Source of the DNA: Sporosarcina aquimarina | Lineage (GTDB): Bacteria > Bacillota > Bacilli > Bacillales_A > Planococcaceae | Reading direction: 5' to 3' | Assembly: GCF_019748715.1 (NCBI RefSeq) | Contig: NZ_JACLBZ010000014.1 | Span: 248,001 to 312,000 of the forward strand | DNA: 64,000 nucleotides | Shown: positions 19,541 through 29,510 of the stretch, piece after piece | Layout: each line of letters starts with the position of its first letter | Numbering within the stretch: the stretch's first letter is position 1 | Made by a program: the position numbers and the translations under genes | The notes under the pieces: model-generated | Seen by the model: only the letters and a program-made list of their open reading frames with translations | What the model was told of the DNA's origin: nothing | The model's database searches: none

Positions 19541-20470
19541 GTGAGAAAAATCATTGTAGGTTCTCGTAGAAGTAATTTGGCATTAACACAAACAAAATGG
19601 TTCATTGAGCAAATGAAACAAGCAGGTGCACCATTTGAATTCGAAATCAAGGAAATCGTAACAAAAGGCGATCAGATTCTAGATGTCATGCTGTCAAAAG
19701 TCGGCGGTAAAGGTCTGTTCGTGAAAGAAATCCAGCAGGCGCTATTTGATAAGGAAATCGACTTTGCGGTACATAGCATGAAAGATATGCCTGCTGTCAT
19801 TCCAGATGGTTTAACGGTAGGTTGTATTCCTGAACGTGTCGATCCGCGTGATGCGTATATTGCCAATGACCACGTCCGTTTCATGGACTTGCCGATCGGC
19901 GCGATTGTCGGGACATCCAGTTTACGCCGCAGTTCTCAACTATTGATGTTGCGTCCTGACCTTGAGATTAAGTGGATTCGAGGCAATATCGATACGCGTA
20001 TACGCAAGTTACGAGACGGTGAATATGACGCAATTATACTTGCAGCAGCGGGTATGAAGCGTATGGGCTGGGATGATAGCACTGTCACGGAATACTTGGC
20101 ACTTGACGACTGCATCCCTGCGGTTGGCCAAGGCGCACTGGCTATTGAATGCCGACAAGACGATACGGAACTTTTGGATGAATTAGCAAAACTGACGGAC
20201 CAAAAAACATGGATCGAACTGCAAGCTGAACGGACATTCCTCAACGAAATGGACGGCTCTTGTCAAGTTCCGATTGCTGGATTTGCGAAGTATGACGGTA
20301 ATGAAGTGGAACTGACTGGTTTTATTGCGTCACCTGATGCAATTGAAGTCTTCCGTGAAACGGTGAAAGGAACTGATCCTGTCGCTGTTGGTAAAGAAGT
20401 GAGTAAAATTCTTCGCGAGCAAGGTGCCGCCGAAGTAATTGAGAAAGTGAAGGCGGACATGGATGCGTAA
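19541..20470 (+). CDS. hemC: Porphobilinogen deaminase (hydroxymethylbilane synthase)
   Basis: 309 aa, GTG 19541 after AAGGAAGGAAGAG. Polymerises four porphobilinogens to hydroxymethylbilane. Motifs: [12 protein letters not shown] at the N terminus, [32 protein letters not shown], and the dipyrromethane-cofactor Cys241 in [10 protein letters not shown]. Overlaps hemD by 8 nt. Confidence 0.97.
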   Translation: MRKIIVGSRRSNLALTQTKWFIEQMKQAGAPFEFEIKEIVTKGDQILDVMLSKVGGKGLFVKEIQQALFDKEIDFAVHSMKDMPAVIPDGLTVGCIPERVDPRDAYIANDHVRFMDLPIGAIVGTSSLRRSSQLLMLRPDLEIKWIRGNIDTRIRKLRDGEYDAIILAAAGMKRMGWDDSTVTEYLALDDCIPAVGQGALAIECRQDDTELLDELAKLTDQKTWIELQAERTFLNEMDGSCQVPIAGFAKYDGNEVELTGFIASPDAIEVFRETVKGTDPVAVGKEVSKILREQGAAEVIEKVKADMDA

Positions 20471-21227
20471 TGCGTTACCATTAACAGGGGAAACAGTCAT
20501 TTTCACAGGTACCCCTAAAGCGAAAGAGGCAGCAGAACTCGTTAAAGAGTACGGCGGCACACCTATTTCAATTCCGCTCATTGAAGTGGGAGAAGTGCAG
20601 GACAAAAAAGATCTGCAAAAGTTGGAAGAAGCGATGCAAGCGGATTGGCTCATTTTCACGAGTCAATCTGCAGTCGGAGCATTTCGTTCAAAAATGGAAC
20701 GACATCGTTTTACTGCGGATTCGTATGCAGGAAAAGTAGCTGCTGTCGGAACACGAACGGCAGCTGCACTTGACCAGCTTGGCTTTACGGTTTCGTTCAT
20801 TCCAACTGTATTCAGTGCGGATGTCTTCGTTCAGCAATTTAAGCCAAAAAAGTCCGAGCAATTACGTGTTGTATTTTTAAAAGGTTCGCTCGCAGGCAAC
20901 TTAATCCGCGAAGAATTGCCGTTTCATGTTACAGAATGGACAGTTTACGAAACGAAAAGCGCTACGAGTTCCATTGATAAATTATGCAAACAGATCAAGC
21001 AAAAAAATCAGGTTTCTGTACTGTTCGCTAGTCCGTCAGCGGTAGAAGTTTTTGCTACACGCGTAGCTCCGAATACAACATGGAACGGTTTTACAGTTTG
21101 TGCGATCGGGCATGTTACAGAACGTGCGTTACTGAAAGCAGGTGCGCGTGTTCATGTCAAACCCGAAACGTATACGTTAACCGAGTTAGTTCATGCATTA
21201 GCTAAACGAAAGGGAGATTTCAAATGA
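20463..21227 (+). CDS. hemD: Uroporphyrinogen-III synthase
   Basis: 254 aa. Cyclises hydroxymethylbilane with ring-D inversion. The family is poorly conserved in sequence; diagnostic pieces are [12 protein letters not shown] (about 61-72), [27 protein letters not shown] and [15 protein letters not shown]. The start overlaps the hemC end, and it is followed by hemB with a 4-nt overlap, so translation is coupled. Confidence 0.93.
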   Translation: MRNALPLTGETVIFTGTPKAKEAAELVKEYGGTPISIPLIEVGEVQDKKDLQKLEEAMQADWLIFTSQSAVGAFRSKMERHRFTADSYAGKVAAVGTRTAAALDQLGFTVSFIPTVFSADVFVQQFKPKKSEQLRVVFLKGSLAGNLIREELPFHVTEWTVYETKSATSSIDKLCKQIKQKNQVSVLFASPSAVEVFATRVAPNTTWNGFTVCAIGHVTERALLKAGARVHVKPETYTLTELVHALAKRKGDFK

Positions 21228-22204
21228 ATCCAATAGAATTTAAGCGTCATCGCCGACTTCGTACGCATCCGACAGTGCGTGCGATGGTTAGAGAGACATC
21301 GATCAAAGCAGCGGACTTCATTTATCCACTATTTGTAACGGAAGGCGAGAATGTTCGCAATCCGATTGCCTCGATGCCTGGGGTCGATCAGTTTTCGATT
21401 GATTTATTGCTGAAAGAAACAGATGAAGTGGTGGAACTCGGTATTTCATCGATCATTTTATTCGGGATTCCTTCCAGCAAGGATGCAGTTGGTTCAGAAG
21501 CATATGACGATGAAGGCATCATTCAGCGTGCAACTCGTGCAGTGAAGGAACGTCATCCGGAATTGGTTGTGATTGCAGATACATGTTTATGTGAGTATAC
21601 CGATCATGGCCATTGTGGTGTAATTCACGGTACTGATGTTGATAATGACGAAAGCCTGGAATTGCTTGCGAAAACAGCTGTGAGCCAAGCGAAAGCTGGG
21701 GCGGACATTATTGCACCTTCAAATATGATGGACGGTTTCGTTGCGGTGATTCGTCAAGCGCTGGATGAAGCTGGATTTGAGCAGATCCCGATTATGTCGT
21801 ATGCAGTCAAATATGCTTCCGCGTATTATGGCCCGTTTCGTGAAGCAGCTCAATCAACTCCGCAATTCGGTGACCGTAAGACCTATCAGATGGATCCGGC
21901 GAACCGTATGGAAGCGATGCGTGAAGCGGAATCCGATATTCTTGAAGGAGCAGACTTCTTGATTGTCAAACCGGCATTATCTTATTTAGACATTATTCGA
22001 GATGTGAAGAACCATGTGTTATTGCCGGTCGTCGCGTATAACGTCAGTGGTGAGTACGCAATGGTGAAGGCAGCTGCTCAAAACGGCTGGGTAGATGAGA
22101 AAAAAATCGTATTAGAAACGTTGACAAGTATGAAGCGTGCAGGCGCAGACATTATTATGACGTATCATGCAAAAGACGCTGCTCGCTGGCTGGAGGAGAA
22201 ATAA
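21224..22204 (+). CDS. hemB: Delta-aminolevulinic acid dehydratase (porphobilinogen synthase)
   Basis: 326 aa. Condenses two 5-aminolevulinates to porphobilinogen. It has a cysteine-rich zinc site ([14 protein letters not shown] near 123-136), so it is a zinc-type enzyme, and a Schiff-base lysine in [18 protein letters not shown] (Lys196). The second active lysine lies in [15 protein letters not shown] overlaps the hemD stop. Confidence 0.97.
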   Translation: MNPIEFKRHRRLRTHPTVRAMVRETSIKAADFIYPLFVTEGENVRNPIASMPGVDQFSIDLLLKETDEVVELGISSIILFGIPSSKDAVGSEAYDDEGIIQRATRAVKERHPELVVIADTCLCEYTDHGHCGVIHGTDVDNDESLELLAKTAVSQAKAGADIIAPSNMMDGFVAVIRQALDEAGFEQIPIMSYAVKYASAYYGPFREAAQSTPQFGDRKTYQMDPANRMEAMREAESDILEGADFLIVKPALSYLDIIRDVKNHVLLPVVAYNVSGEYAMVKAAAQNGWVDEKKIVLETLTSMKRAGADIIMTYHAKDAARWLEEK

Positions 22205-23497
22205 TTGGGTAGATCATATACAAAGTCTGAACAAGCATTCAAAAAAGCTGTAGATTTATTGCCAGGGGGAGTGAACTCTCCTGTCCGTGCATTTAAGTCT
22301 GTCAATATGGATCCGATTTTCATGGAAAGCGGTAAAGGCGCGATCATTAAAGACATTGATGGCAATGAATACATCGACTATGTCCTATCATGGGGACCCC
22401 TGATTTTAGGACATACAGACCCGGACGTGGTCGCGGCGATTCAGAGAGTAGCCGAGACAGGGACGAGCTTCGGTGCTCCTTCTTTAATTGAAAATGAAGT
22501 GGCCGAACTCATTATCGACCGAGTGCCGTCTATTGAAATGGTGCGCATGGTGTCTTCAGGCACAGAAGCGACGATGAGTGCATTGCGGTTGGCACGTGGT
22601 TACACAGGCCGCAATAAAATTTTGAAGTTTGAAGGCTGCTATCATGGCCACGGCGACTCTTTGCTGATCAAAGCAGGATCGGGCGTCGCTACATTAGGCT
22701 TGCCAGACAGTCCGGGAGTACCGGAGTCGATTGCTAAAAATACGATTACAGTTGCTTACAACGACTTGGAAAGTGTTAAAGCGGCATTCGAACAATATGG
22801 CGATGATTTGGCAGGAGTCATTGTAGAGCCGGTTGCGGGGAATATGGGAGTTGTCCCACCTGAGCCAGGTTTCCTTGAAGGTTTGCGTGAGTTGACGGCC
22901 GCCAATGGCACATTGTTAATTTTTGATGAAGTTATGACAGGTTTCCGTGTCGGTTATAATTGCGCGCAAGGTTATTTCGGTATTACTCCTGATCTGACTT
23001 GCCTGGGCAAAGTAATCGGCGGTGGACTACCGGTCGGAGCGTACGGTGGTAAACGTGAAATCATGGAACATATTGCGCCGGCAGGAACGGTTTATCAGGC
23101 AGGTACATTGTCTGGGAATCCACTTGCGATGACTGCAGGTTCAGAAACATTAAAGAAATTGACACCTCAATCTTATGACCGTTTCGTTCAGTTGGGGGAT
23201 CAATTGGAGCAAGGTTTCCGTGAAGCTGCGTCGGAAAATGGTATACCGCATACGGTGAATCGTGCAGGTTCCATGATCGGATTCTTCTTTACAAATGAAC
23301 GCGTCTATAATTATGATCAAGCTAAAACTTCTGATTTGCAGTTGTTTGCTGAATATTATCGTCTGATGGCGGAAGAAGGCATTTTCTTGCCGCCGTCCCA
23401 GTTTGAAGGAATGTTCTTATCTGCTGCTCATACAGAAGAGCATATTGCGAAGACAGTGGAGGCATTCCACACCGTGTTTGCTAAGTTGAAACGATAA
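22205..23497 (+). CDS. hemL: Glutamate-1-semialdehyde 2,1-aminomutase
   Basis: 430 aa, TTG 22205 directly after hemB, with GGAGGAGAA upstream. PLP enzyme converting glutamate-1-semialdehyde to 5-aminolevulinate. Key blocks: [44 protein letters not shown], and the PLP lysine Lys269 in [16 protein letters not shown]. Last gene of the haem operon; a strong terminator follows. Confidence 0.97.
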   Translation: MGRSYTKSEQAFKKAVDLLPGGVNSPVRAFKSVNMDPIFMESGKGAIIKDIDGNEYIDYVLSWGPLILGHTDPDVVAAIQRVAETGTSFGAPSLIENEVAELIIDRVPSIEMVRMVSSGTEATMSALRLARGYTGRNKILKFEGCYHGHGDSLLIKAGSGVATLGLPDSPGVPESIAKNTITVAYNDLESVKAAFEQYGDDLAGVIVEPVAGNMGVVPPEPGFLEGLRELTAANGTLLIFDEVMTGFRVGYNCAQGYFGITPDLTCLGKVIGGGLPVGAYGGKREIMEHIAPAGTVYQAGTLSGNPLAMTAGSETLKKLTPQSYDRFVQLGDQLEQGFREAASENGIPHTVNRAGSMIGFFFTNERVYNYDQAKTSDLQLFAEYYRLMAEEGIFLPPSQFEGMFLSAAHTEEHIAKTVEAFHTVFAKLKR

Positions 23498-23504
23498 AAG
23501 ATAG

Positions 23505-23553
23505 CGCTGAGGGATGATCTGTTTTAGGACAGATCATCCGCTCAGCGTTTTTT
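23505..23553 (+). terminator. Terminator of the haem operon
   Basis: CGCTGAG-G-GATGATCTG pairs with CAGATCATC-C-GCTCAGCG around TTTTAGGA, followed by TTTTTT. Confidence 0.92.
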
Positions 23554-23570
23554 CTGTGGGCGAAGTGGGA

Positions 23571-23690
23571 TTGGTGCGGTGTGATAGGGTTTTCGCTCGG
23601 ATTGATTGAGCTTTGGTTCGGTTGCCTGCGGCTTTGGTGCGGTACGGTGGTGAATTGGTTCGGTTCTCACTAGGTTTGGTGCGTTCTCAA
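23571..23690. repeat. Degenerate tandem array, six units of exactly 21 bp
   Basis: The core TTGGTKCGGT recurs at 23571, 23592 (diverged), 23613, 23634, 23655 and 23676, every start 21 nt apart. It lies between the hemL terminator and the spoVID-like gene. Frames across it are interrupted and lack a start, so coding is unlikely. Confidence 0.8.
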
Positions 23691-23780
23691 TGATTTATAC
23701 TACTTTTTTCGCTGGTAGTACTTCTATTCTTTTCGTTTGCTTCATATAGTAGCCTGAGTTAAGAAAAGGAGTGAAGCGGA

Positions 23781-24422
23781 TTGACTAATCATCAATGGAC
23801 GTTGAATGAAACGTTTTATTTTCCTACTGAATATGGTGCTTTTTCGGAAGCAGTTGAAGTGAAAGTAACACCTGGCTACACGGAAGACCGTACGGAGGAA
23901 GCGATCCGATTGCAAGGGATCTATCATATTGCAGCGAATGTTACATTTGACCAAGACAAGCTTGTAGAATTGTCTGCTGAGGATCGATTGGTAATTGATG
24001 ATGTAGAAGTGGAGAACGGTGCAGGTTACTTTGAATATGCGGTGCCGTTAAATGTGGACTTACCCGGCGATATTGCGGGCCCTCTTGAATTGAATGTGGA
24101 AGGAGTGCGGGCTGCGCAGCTTGAAGACGGAGGCCTGCGTTTGGAATGGTCTGTAAATTTACAAGAAATAGCTGAGGTACAAGAGGAGATTGTAGAAGAG
24201 GTAGCGGTTGAATCGAAGAAGCCTGTTAAAACAGCAATTGAATCAACTTCCCATTTAGAGTTTTTAGCCAACGCGGACAAAGCAGTTGAAAACGTCGAAA
24301 AAGAAATGGAAGACTTTCTCTTATACATCGCCGAGTTGGATGACGATGTGACGAGAAAGATCTTCCATTCAAATAATATTTTTGTAGAAGCAGAACGACA
24401 GACCAGCGAGGAGACAGAATAG
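23781..24422 (+). CDS. spoVID: SpoVID-like spore coat morphogenetic protein, short form
   Basis: 213 aa, TTG 23781 with AAAAGGAGTG upstream. The N-terminal 130 residues are beta-rich (WTLNETFYFPTEYGAFSEAVEVKVTPGYTEDRTEEAIRLQGIYHIAANVTF), as in SpoVID, which encases the spore coat. Then comes an acidic linker (EVQEEIVEEVAVESKKP) and a segment FLYIAELDDD-like (about 180-195). There is no C-terminal LysM domain, and it is far shorter than B. subtilis SpoVID (about 575 aa). Position after hemL and before valS supports the call. Confidence 0.75.
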   Translation: MTNHQWTLNETFYFPTEYGAFSEAVEVKVTPGYTEDRTEEAIRLQGIYHIAANVTFDQDKLVELSAEDRLVIDDVEVENGAGYFEYAVPLNVDLPGDIAGPLELNVEGVRAAQLEDGGLRLEWSVNLQEIAEVQEEIVEEVAVESKKPVKTAIESTSHLEFLANADKAVENVEKEMEDFLLYIAELDDDVTRKIFHSNNIFVEAERQTSEETE

Positions 24423-24560
24423 TAAAAAATCTCCGGTCGTTGGCACGATCAGCAAACGGATCAATTGAAACACAGTGAGCGGAAATATACATCCTTTGCA
24501 ATAAAACCTTGTCTTCCGAAGCCAAGGTGGCAGCAAATATGGATTATATCCTTTTCGCAA
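24369..24560 (-). CDS. Small hydrophobic protein on opposite strand, 63 aa
   Basis: TTG at 24560 with a near-perfect AAAGGAGGGTG ribosome site. The product has an N-terminal KGYNPYLLPPWLRKT motif, then CKGCIFPLTVFQLIRLL and a C-terminal membrane segment DFLLFCLLAGLSFCFY. Two hydrophobic segments, three clustered cysteines. It converges on the spoVID-like gene and overlaps its last 54 nt. I do not recognise the family; the ribosome site is the main support. Confidence 0.55.
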   Translation of the reverse strand: MRKGYNPYLLPPWLRKTRFYCKGCIFPLTVFQLIRLLIVPTTGDFLLFCLLAGLSFCFYKNII

Positions 24561-24596
24561 TGCACACCCTCCTTTCTTGTTTGTCTAAAGTAAAAC

Positions 24597-24626
24597 TTGA
24601 CGGTTATGGCATCCTTCCCATATAAT
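24597..24626 (+). promoter_or_regulatory. valS promoter
   Basis: TTGACG (24597-24602), 18-nt spacer, TATAAT (24621-24626), just upstream of the T-box leader. Confidence 0.75.
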
Positions 24627-24639
24627 AATGGGTGATAAG

Positions 24640-24884
24640 GATAAAGATGCGAAGAATAGGAAAGTACATGTGCAAAGTTTTCTCTAGAGAGGGTACGATA
24701 GGTGGAACGTACCTGTAAACTACAGATGGAAAGTCCCCTATGAGCAGTTTCTGTGAAAAACGAGTAGCAGGAACCGGTGAAAGCCGTTACTGATTCATTA
24801 AGATGCATGCTTTTTAGCGTTCATAAATAAAGGTGGTACCACGAGCTCCTTCGTCCTTTAACCGGGATGGACGGGGCTTTTTGT
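24640..24884 (+). promoter_or_regulatory. T-box riboswitch (tRNA-Val) controlling valS
   Basis: Contains the T-box consensus AAAGGTGGTACCACG (24829-24843), followed by a terminator (CTCCTTCGTCC / GGGATGGACGGGG, T run to about 24884) that competes with the antiterminator. Upstream is a long stem-I region with a GATAGGTGG loop block. Uncharged tRNA-Val would be expected to relieve termination. A candidate Val specifier codon (GTC near 24732) cannot be fixed without folding. Confidence 0.9.
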
Positions 24885-24915
24885 ATCCCTTTTTTTACCT
24901 TAAGGAGGAACTGAA

Positions 24916-27561
24916 ATGACAGATGAACTAACGATGCCGACAAAATACGATCCACAAGCAGTGGAAGACGGACGCTACGACTGGTGGCTGAAAGGAAACT
25001 ACTTTGAAGCCGATGTGACAAGCAAGAAAGAACCGTACACGATTGTCATACCGCCGCCGAATGTAACAGGCAGACTTCATTTGGGTCACGCTTGGGATAC
25101 GACGTTACAGGATATGCTCATCCGGATGAAGCGTATGCAAGGCTATGATGCGTTATGGTTGCCTGGAATGGACCACGCAGGCATCGCGACGCAAGCGAAA
25201 GTGGAAGAAAAGCTTCGTTCAGAAGGTGTATCGCGCTATGATCTAGGGCGTGAAAAGTTCGTACAGGAAACATGGAAGTGGAAGGAAGAATACGCCGACC
25301 ACATCCGTGCACAATGGGCAAAGCTAGGACTGGCACTGGATTATTCACGTGAGCGATTCACATTAGATGAAGGGCTTTCTAAAGCTGTTCGTGAAGTGTT
25401 CGTCAAGCTGTATAAAAAAGGATTGATTTATCGCGGTGAGTATATTATCAACTGGGATCCTGCCACTAAAACTGCGTTATCTGATATTGAAGTTATCCAT
25501 AAAGACGTTCAGGGCGCATTCTATCATATGCGTTACCCATTGACGGATGGCACAGGACATATCGAAATCGCAACAACGCGTCCTGAAACGATGCTTGGAG
25601 ATACGGCGGTTGCGGTCCATCCAGATGATGAGCGTTATCAGCATTTGATCGGGAAAATGGTCAAGTTGCCAATTGTTGACCGTGAAATTCCGATCGTAGC
25701 GGACGACTATGTCGAAATGGACTTCGGAAGCGGTGCGGTGAAAATTACACCTGCCCATGATCCGAACGACTTCGAAGTGGGGAATCGTCATAACTTGCCA
25801 AGAGTGCTTGTGATGAACGAAGACGGTACGATGAATAAACTGGCGGGTAAGTATGAAGGCATGGATCGCTTTGAGTGCCGCAAGCAAATCGTCAAGGATT
25901 TGCAGGAGATGGAAGTTTTATTCACAATAGAAGATCATATGCATTCGGTTGGACATTCTGAGCGAAGTGGAGCGGTCGTAGAGCCGTATTTATCGACACA
26001 ATGGTTCGTCAAGATGCAGCCGCTAGCAGAAGAAGCGGTCAAATTACAGAAAAATGAAGAAGAAAAAGTTCAATTTGTTCCGGAACGTTTTGAAAAGACC
26101 TATTTGAACTGGATGGAAAACATCCACGACTGGTGTATTTCACGTCAGCTTTGGTGGGGACATCGAATTCCGGCTTGGTATCATAAGACGACAGGTGAAG
26201 TATACGTTGGTCAGGAAGCGCCGGCTGATGCGGACAATTGGACACAGGACAACGATGTGCTCGATACTTGGTTCTCCTCCGCTCTATGGCCGTTCTCGAC
26301 AATGGGATGGCCGGACGTCGACAGCGAAGAGTTCAAGAAATATTACCCGAACGCTGCCCTAGTTACAGGATATGATATTATCTTCTTTTGGGTGTCTCGC
26401 ATGATTTTCCAAGCTCTAGAATTCACGGGAGAACGTCCATTCAAGGATGTTTTGATCCATGGACTCGTACGTGCGGAAGATGGACGGAAAATGTCTAAAT
26501 CCCTTGGTAACGGCGTCGATCCAATGGACGTTATCGATCAATACGGTGCAGATGCATTGCGCTATTTCTTGGCGACGGGTTCTTCACCAGGACAGGATTT
26601 ACGTTACTCCACTGAAAAAGTCGAAGCAATCTGGAATTTTGCCAATAAGATTTGGAACGCATCTCGATTTGCATTGATGAATATGGATGGAATGAAATAC
26701 GAAGAAATCGACCTGACAGGGGAAAAATCTGTTGCAGATGCGTGGATCTTAACTCGTCTGAATGAAACAATCGAACAAGTGACAAGCCTTGCAGATCGTT
26801 ATGAGTTCGGTGAGATGGGTCGTGCGTTGTACAACTTTATTTGGGATGATTTCTGTGATTGGTATATCGAAATGGCGAAGCTTCCATTGTATGGTGAAGA
26901 CGAAGCAGCGAAGAAAACGACACGTTCGGTTCTCGCATATGTTCTCGATAACACGATGCGTCTATTGCACCCATTGATGCCATTCATCACAGAAGAAATC
27001 TGGCAGAACCTTCCGCATGAAGGGGAGTCGATCACGGTAGCGAAATGGCCGGAAGTAGACACGGCATTGTCTGACGCGTCTCGTGCAACACATATGAAGT
27101 TGTTGATGGACATCATCCATGCAGTGCGTAATATTCGCTCGGAAGTAAATACACCGATGAGCCGTAAAGTCGATTTGTATATTTCCGCGAAAGATGAAGC
27201 GACGGTCGCAGTGTTGGAAGACAACCGTGCGTATATCGAGCGCTTCTGTAATCCAGAAACATTGACAATCGGTGTAGGTGTAAATGCACCAGGCAAAACG
27301 ATGTCAGCTGTTGTGACTGGCGCCGAGCTTTACTTACCGCTTGAAGGTTTGATTGACATCGACGAAGAATTGGCTCGTTTGACGAAAGAACTCGGCAAAT
27401 GGGAAGGCGAAGTAAAGAGAGTTCAAGGGAAATTGTCCAATGAACGCTTTACAGCGAAAGCTCCTGCAGCAGTTGTTGAAGAAGAACGTGCGAAAGAACA
27501 GGACTACCTGGAGAAACGCGCGGCGGTTGAACGACGTATAGCGGAGTTGAAAGAGATTTAA
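24916..27561 (+). CDS. valS: Valyl-tRNA synthetase
   Basis: 881 aa, ATG 24916 after TTAAGGAGG. Class I synthetase charging tRNA-Val. HIGH-type motif [15 protein letters not shown] (His55 in HLGH), CP1 editing domain (about 200-350, [17 protein letters not shown]), KMSKS at 525-529, and a C-terminal coiled-coil ([22 protein letters not shown] to the end) that grips the tRNA. Length is standard. Confidence 0.98.
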   Translation: MTDELTMPTKYDPQAVEDGRYDWWLKGNYFEADVTSKKEPYTIVIPPPNVTGRLHLGHAWDTTLQDMLIRMKRMQGYDALWLPGMDHAGIATQAKVEEKLRSEGVSRYDLGREKFVQETWKWKEEYADHIRAQWAKLGLALDYSRERFTLDEGLSKAVREVFVKLYKKGLIYRGEYIINWDPATKTALSDIEVIHKDVQGAFYHMRYPLTDGTGHIEIATTRPETMLGDTAVAVHPDDERYQHLIGKMVKLPIVDREIPIVADDYVEMDFGSGAVKITPAHDPNDFEVGNRHNLPRVLVMNEDGTMNKLAGKYEGMDRFECRKQIVKDLQEMEVLFTIEDHMHSVGHSERSGAVVEPYLSTQWFVKMQPLAEEAVKLQKNEEEKVQFVPERFEKTYLNWMENIHDWCISRQLWWGHRIPAWYHKTTGEVYVGQEAPADADNWTQDNDVLDTWFSSALWPFSTMGWPDVDSEEFKKYYPNAALVTGYDIIFFWVSRMIFQALEFTGERPFKDVLIHGLVRAEDGRKMSKSLGNGVDPMDVIDQYGADALRYFLATGSSPGQDLRYSTEKVEAIWNFANKIWNASRFALMNMDGMKYEEIDLTGEKSVADAWILTRLNETIEQVTSLADRYEFGEMGRALYNFIWDDFCDWYIEMAKLPLYGEDEAAKKTTRSVLAYVLDNTMRLLHPLMPFITEEIWQNLPHEGESITVAKWPEVDTALSDASRATHMKLLMDIIHAVRNIRSEVNTPMSRKVDLYISAKDEATVAVLEDNRAYIERFCNPETLTIGVGVNAPGKTMSAVVTGAELYLPLEGLIDIDEELARLTKELGKWEGEVKRVQGKLSNERFTAKAPAAVVEEERAKEQDYLEKRAAVERRIAELKEI

Positions 27562-27576
27562 TTGAAGAAAAAATCA

Positions 27577-27622
27577 AGCTGTCCTGTTAGTCGTTGAGTA
27601 TGACTGACAGGACAGCTTTTTT
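27577..27622 (+). terminator. Terminator after valS
   Basis: AAGCTGTCCTGT-TAGTC pairs with GACTGACAGGACAGCTT around a short loop, with TTTTTT. Confidence 0.9.
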
Positions 27623-27635
27623 CATGTAATCATTT

Positions 27636-27797
27636 ATGTGTTCTCATAAGCAGCAGGTTTGCGCTCATAAACTCTGCTTCCACGCTCATAGCGTGCAGAT
27701 TTACGCTCATAAGCCTCGCTTTTGCGCTCATAGCATGCGAGTTTACGCTCATAACCCCTGCGTTTGTGCTCATAGCGTCTGATTTACACTCCTAAAG
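27636..27797. repeat. Degenerate tandem array, eight units with 21-bp period
   Basis: CTCATA (consensus TTTRCGCTCATA) starts at 27643, 27664, 27685, 27706, 27727, 27748 and 27769, exactly 21 nt apart, with a last degenerate unit at 27789. It fills the space between the valS terminator and the convergent ATP-grasp gene. Sequence differs from the array at 23571 but the period is the same. Confidence 0.85.
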
Positions 27798-27800
27798 TAT

Positions 27801-28586
27801 TCACACTTCCAATCGCTCTTTTATATAACACATCAACTTCTCAGCCACTGAAAAATCATGTGTCGCGTAAAGCGATCGCGCGCCGACGGGGTCTTCAATT
27901 TCATTGAGCAGCCAGCCGCCTTCTAGGGGCAGGAGAAAATCGATGCCAATATAGTCGCTGCGAATAGCTCGTGCGATTGTCTGGACTTGATTTGTCTGTG
28001 CTGCATTAAGCATATATTTTTCCACCGATCCGCCAAGCGTGAAATTGGATTTGAATGAATCCGAGGGACCTGTTCGCTTTACAGCTCCAAGTATTTCGTC
28101 GCCAAGCATGAACACGCGAACATCCTGTGCATTGGATTCGATGAACGGCTGAGCAATCAATTCTTTCAGATCAAATCGGCTACATACCTCTTCCACATCT
28201 TTTTCGGTGTGGCAAAGGAATACTTCGCTGCCGCCGTGTCCCACTTTTGTTTTAAGAACGAACGGAAGCGGAGGCAATTGTTTATCCGGACGAAAAGTCT
28301 GCACTGCGGGAATGCCTAGCATAGTGGCCAATTCAAATGTACGGTATTTATCATTGGCGATTTCTTGGACAGCGGAACGGTTGAAAAGGCGATAGCCGGA
28401 TTGCTCGAGTTCACGAGCTACAAGTGGATTGCGATCGCGGAATAAAACAAAATCGAGCGGACCGGTTGGATGCGTTGTCCGTAAGTCGAGTTCAATGCCG
28501 ATTTTCTGTGCTTCCTGTTGTACGTCTGCAATAAAAGTCTGATTCCGCAAAGCTTCTGCCTCACTATAATAAACAGCGCCTTTCAT
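27801..28586 (-). CDS. ATP-grasp protein (RimK/YheC-D-like), second of pair
   Basis: 261 aa. ATP-grasp enzymes ligate a carboxylate to an amine via an acylphosphate. The fold is recognisable from NDKYRTFELATMLGIPAVQTF (about 97), PFVLKTKVGHGGSEVFLC (phosphate loop, about 128), IAQPFIESNAQDVRVFMLGDEILGAVKR and the metal-binding IDFLLPLEGGWLLNEIEDPVGARSLY. Its start overlaps the stop of the preceding ATP-grasp gene (4 nt), so the two are co-translated and probably cooperate. Substrate unknown; YheC/YheD-type spore proteins are one family comparison. Confidence 0.75.
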   Translation of the reverse strand: MKGAVYYSEAEALRNQTFIADVQQEAQKIGIELDLRTTHPTGPLDFVLFRDRNPLVARELEQSGYRLFNRSAVQEIANDKYRTFELATMLGIPAVQTFRPDKQLPPLPFVLKTKVGHGGSEVFLCHTEKDVEEVCSRFDLKELIAQPFIESNAQDVRVFMLGDEILGAVKRTGPSDSFKSNFTLGGSVEKYMLNAAQTNQVQTIARAIRSDYIGIDFLLPLEGGWLLNEIEDPVGARSLYATHDFSVAEKLMCYIKERLEV

Positions 28587-29449
28587 TGAATTTCCCCCAA
28601 TATGTATTCAATCATCGCATCTGCCACATTGATGCCTGTAACCGTATAGATATTACGGATATGCGCTGCGGCATTCACTTCACAGACGAGCGGTTCATCA
28701 TCCGCCCCATACAGTAAGTCGACGCCCGCAAATTCTGCGCCGACAGCTTTTGCTGCGCGTAAGGCCAGCGATTCCTGCTCGGCTGTCAGATCCACGACTT
28801 CGGCTATCCCGCCATTCGTGATATTCGCACGGAAATCGGTCTCTGAATACCGATACATCGCAGCGACGATTGTATCTCCCACGATATTGACACGCAAATC
28901 TCGTCCTCTGCTCGTTTCAATAAACTCTTGGAACACATAATCCACTCCACGCAATTCGTCGACTTTTTCATAAAAACTTTCTTCTGACTCGATCAAATAA
29001 ACCTTCATGCCGAATGAACCATGACCTTCCTTGATGATCATCGGCAAGCCGAGTTCGTCAAGCACTCGCTCATAATAGCCGCTGTCACGGATGGTGAAGT
29101 TCGCATACACTTTCGGTGCGATGATGGTCTTTGGCATTGGAATCCCCGTGTTTGCGAGTTCTAAATACTGCTTCGCTTTATTGTCACATGTCTCGATCAC
29201 ATCTGGATCGTTAAATACCGGAATGCCCGCTTGCTTCAGATAGCTTGCGAGCAGTGTATCTTTATCGAGAAACACGACAAAATCAGGAGGGTTCTGAATC
29301 GGTTCTTGCAAATTCATTGGAAGTTCATGGTTTTTCAGTATCGTAGCTTGCACCCCCGCACGTTCTGCCGCTTCTTGTATTAAATGCGCTTGATCGGCAA
29401 ATTTATCACTCGTCAAACTGCCGTTATAGATCACCCAACAACTTTTCAA
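28583..29449 (-). CDS. ATP-grasp protein (RimK-like), first of pair
   Basis: 288 aa from TTG 29449, preceded by AAAGGTGG; an upstream TTG at 29497 overlaps the promoter. Motifs: NDPDVIETCDNKAKQYLELANTGIPMPKT, PMIIKEGHGSFGMKVYLIES (phosphate loop), FQEFIETSRGRDLRVNIVGDTIVAAMYR and AGVDLLYGADDEPLVCEVNAAAHIRNI (metal site). It reads as a complete RimK-like ligase. Divergent from folC, with overlapping promoters at about 29450-29480. The pair interrupts the valS-folC adjacency known from B. subtilis. Confidence 0.75.
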   Translation of the reverse strand: MKSCWVIYNGSLTSDKFADQAHLIQEAAERAGVQATILKNHELPMNLQEPIQNPPDFVVFLDKDTLLASYLKQAGIPVFNDPDVIETCDNKAKQYLELANTGIPMPKTIIAPKVYANFTIRDSGYYERVLDELGLPMIIKEGHGSFGMKVYLIESEESFYEKVDELRGVDYVFQEFIETSRGRDLRVNIVGDTIVAAMYRYSETDFRANITNGGIAEVVDLTAEQESLALRAAKAVGAEFAGVDLLYGADDEPLVCEVNAAAHIRNIYTVTGINVADAMIEYILGEIQ

Positions 29450-29510
29450 TCCCCACGCCACCTTTGCTATAATAAAGTTATATATCAATATTAGCACAGG
29501 AGGAATTCCT

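Noticed and set aside
23571..23690. 21-bp arrays as CRISPR
   Set aside because: Units are degenerate, adjacent without separate spacers, and no cas genes are nearby.
24461..24808. 115-aa minus-strand frame across the T-box leader
   Set aside because: It is antisense to the valS promoter and riboswitch and lacks a ribosome site; the 24369-24560 frame on the same strand is the better supported gene.
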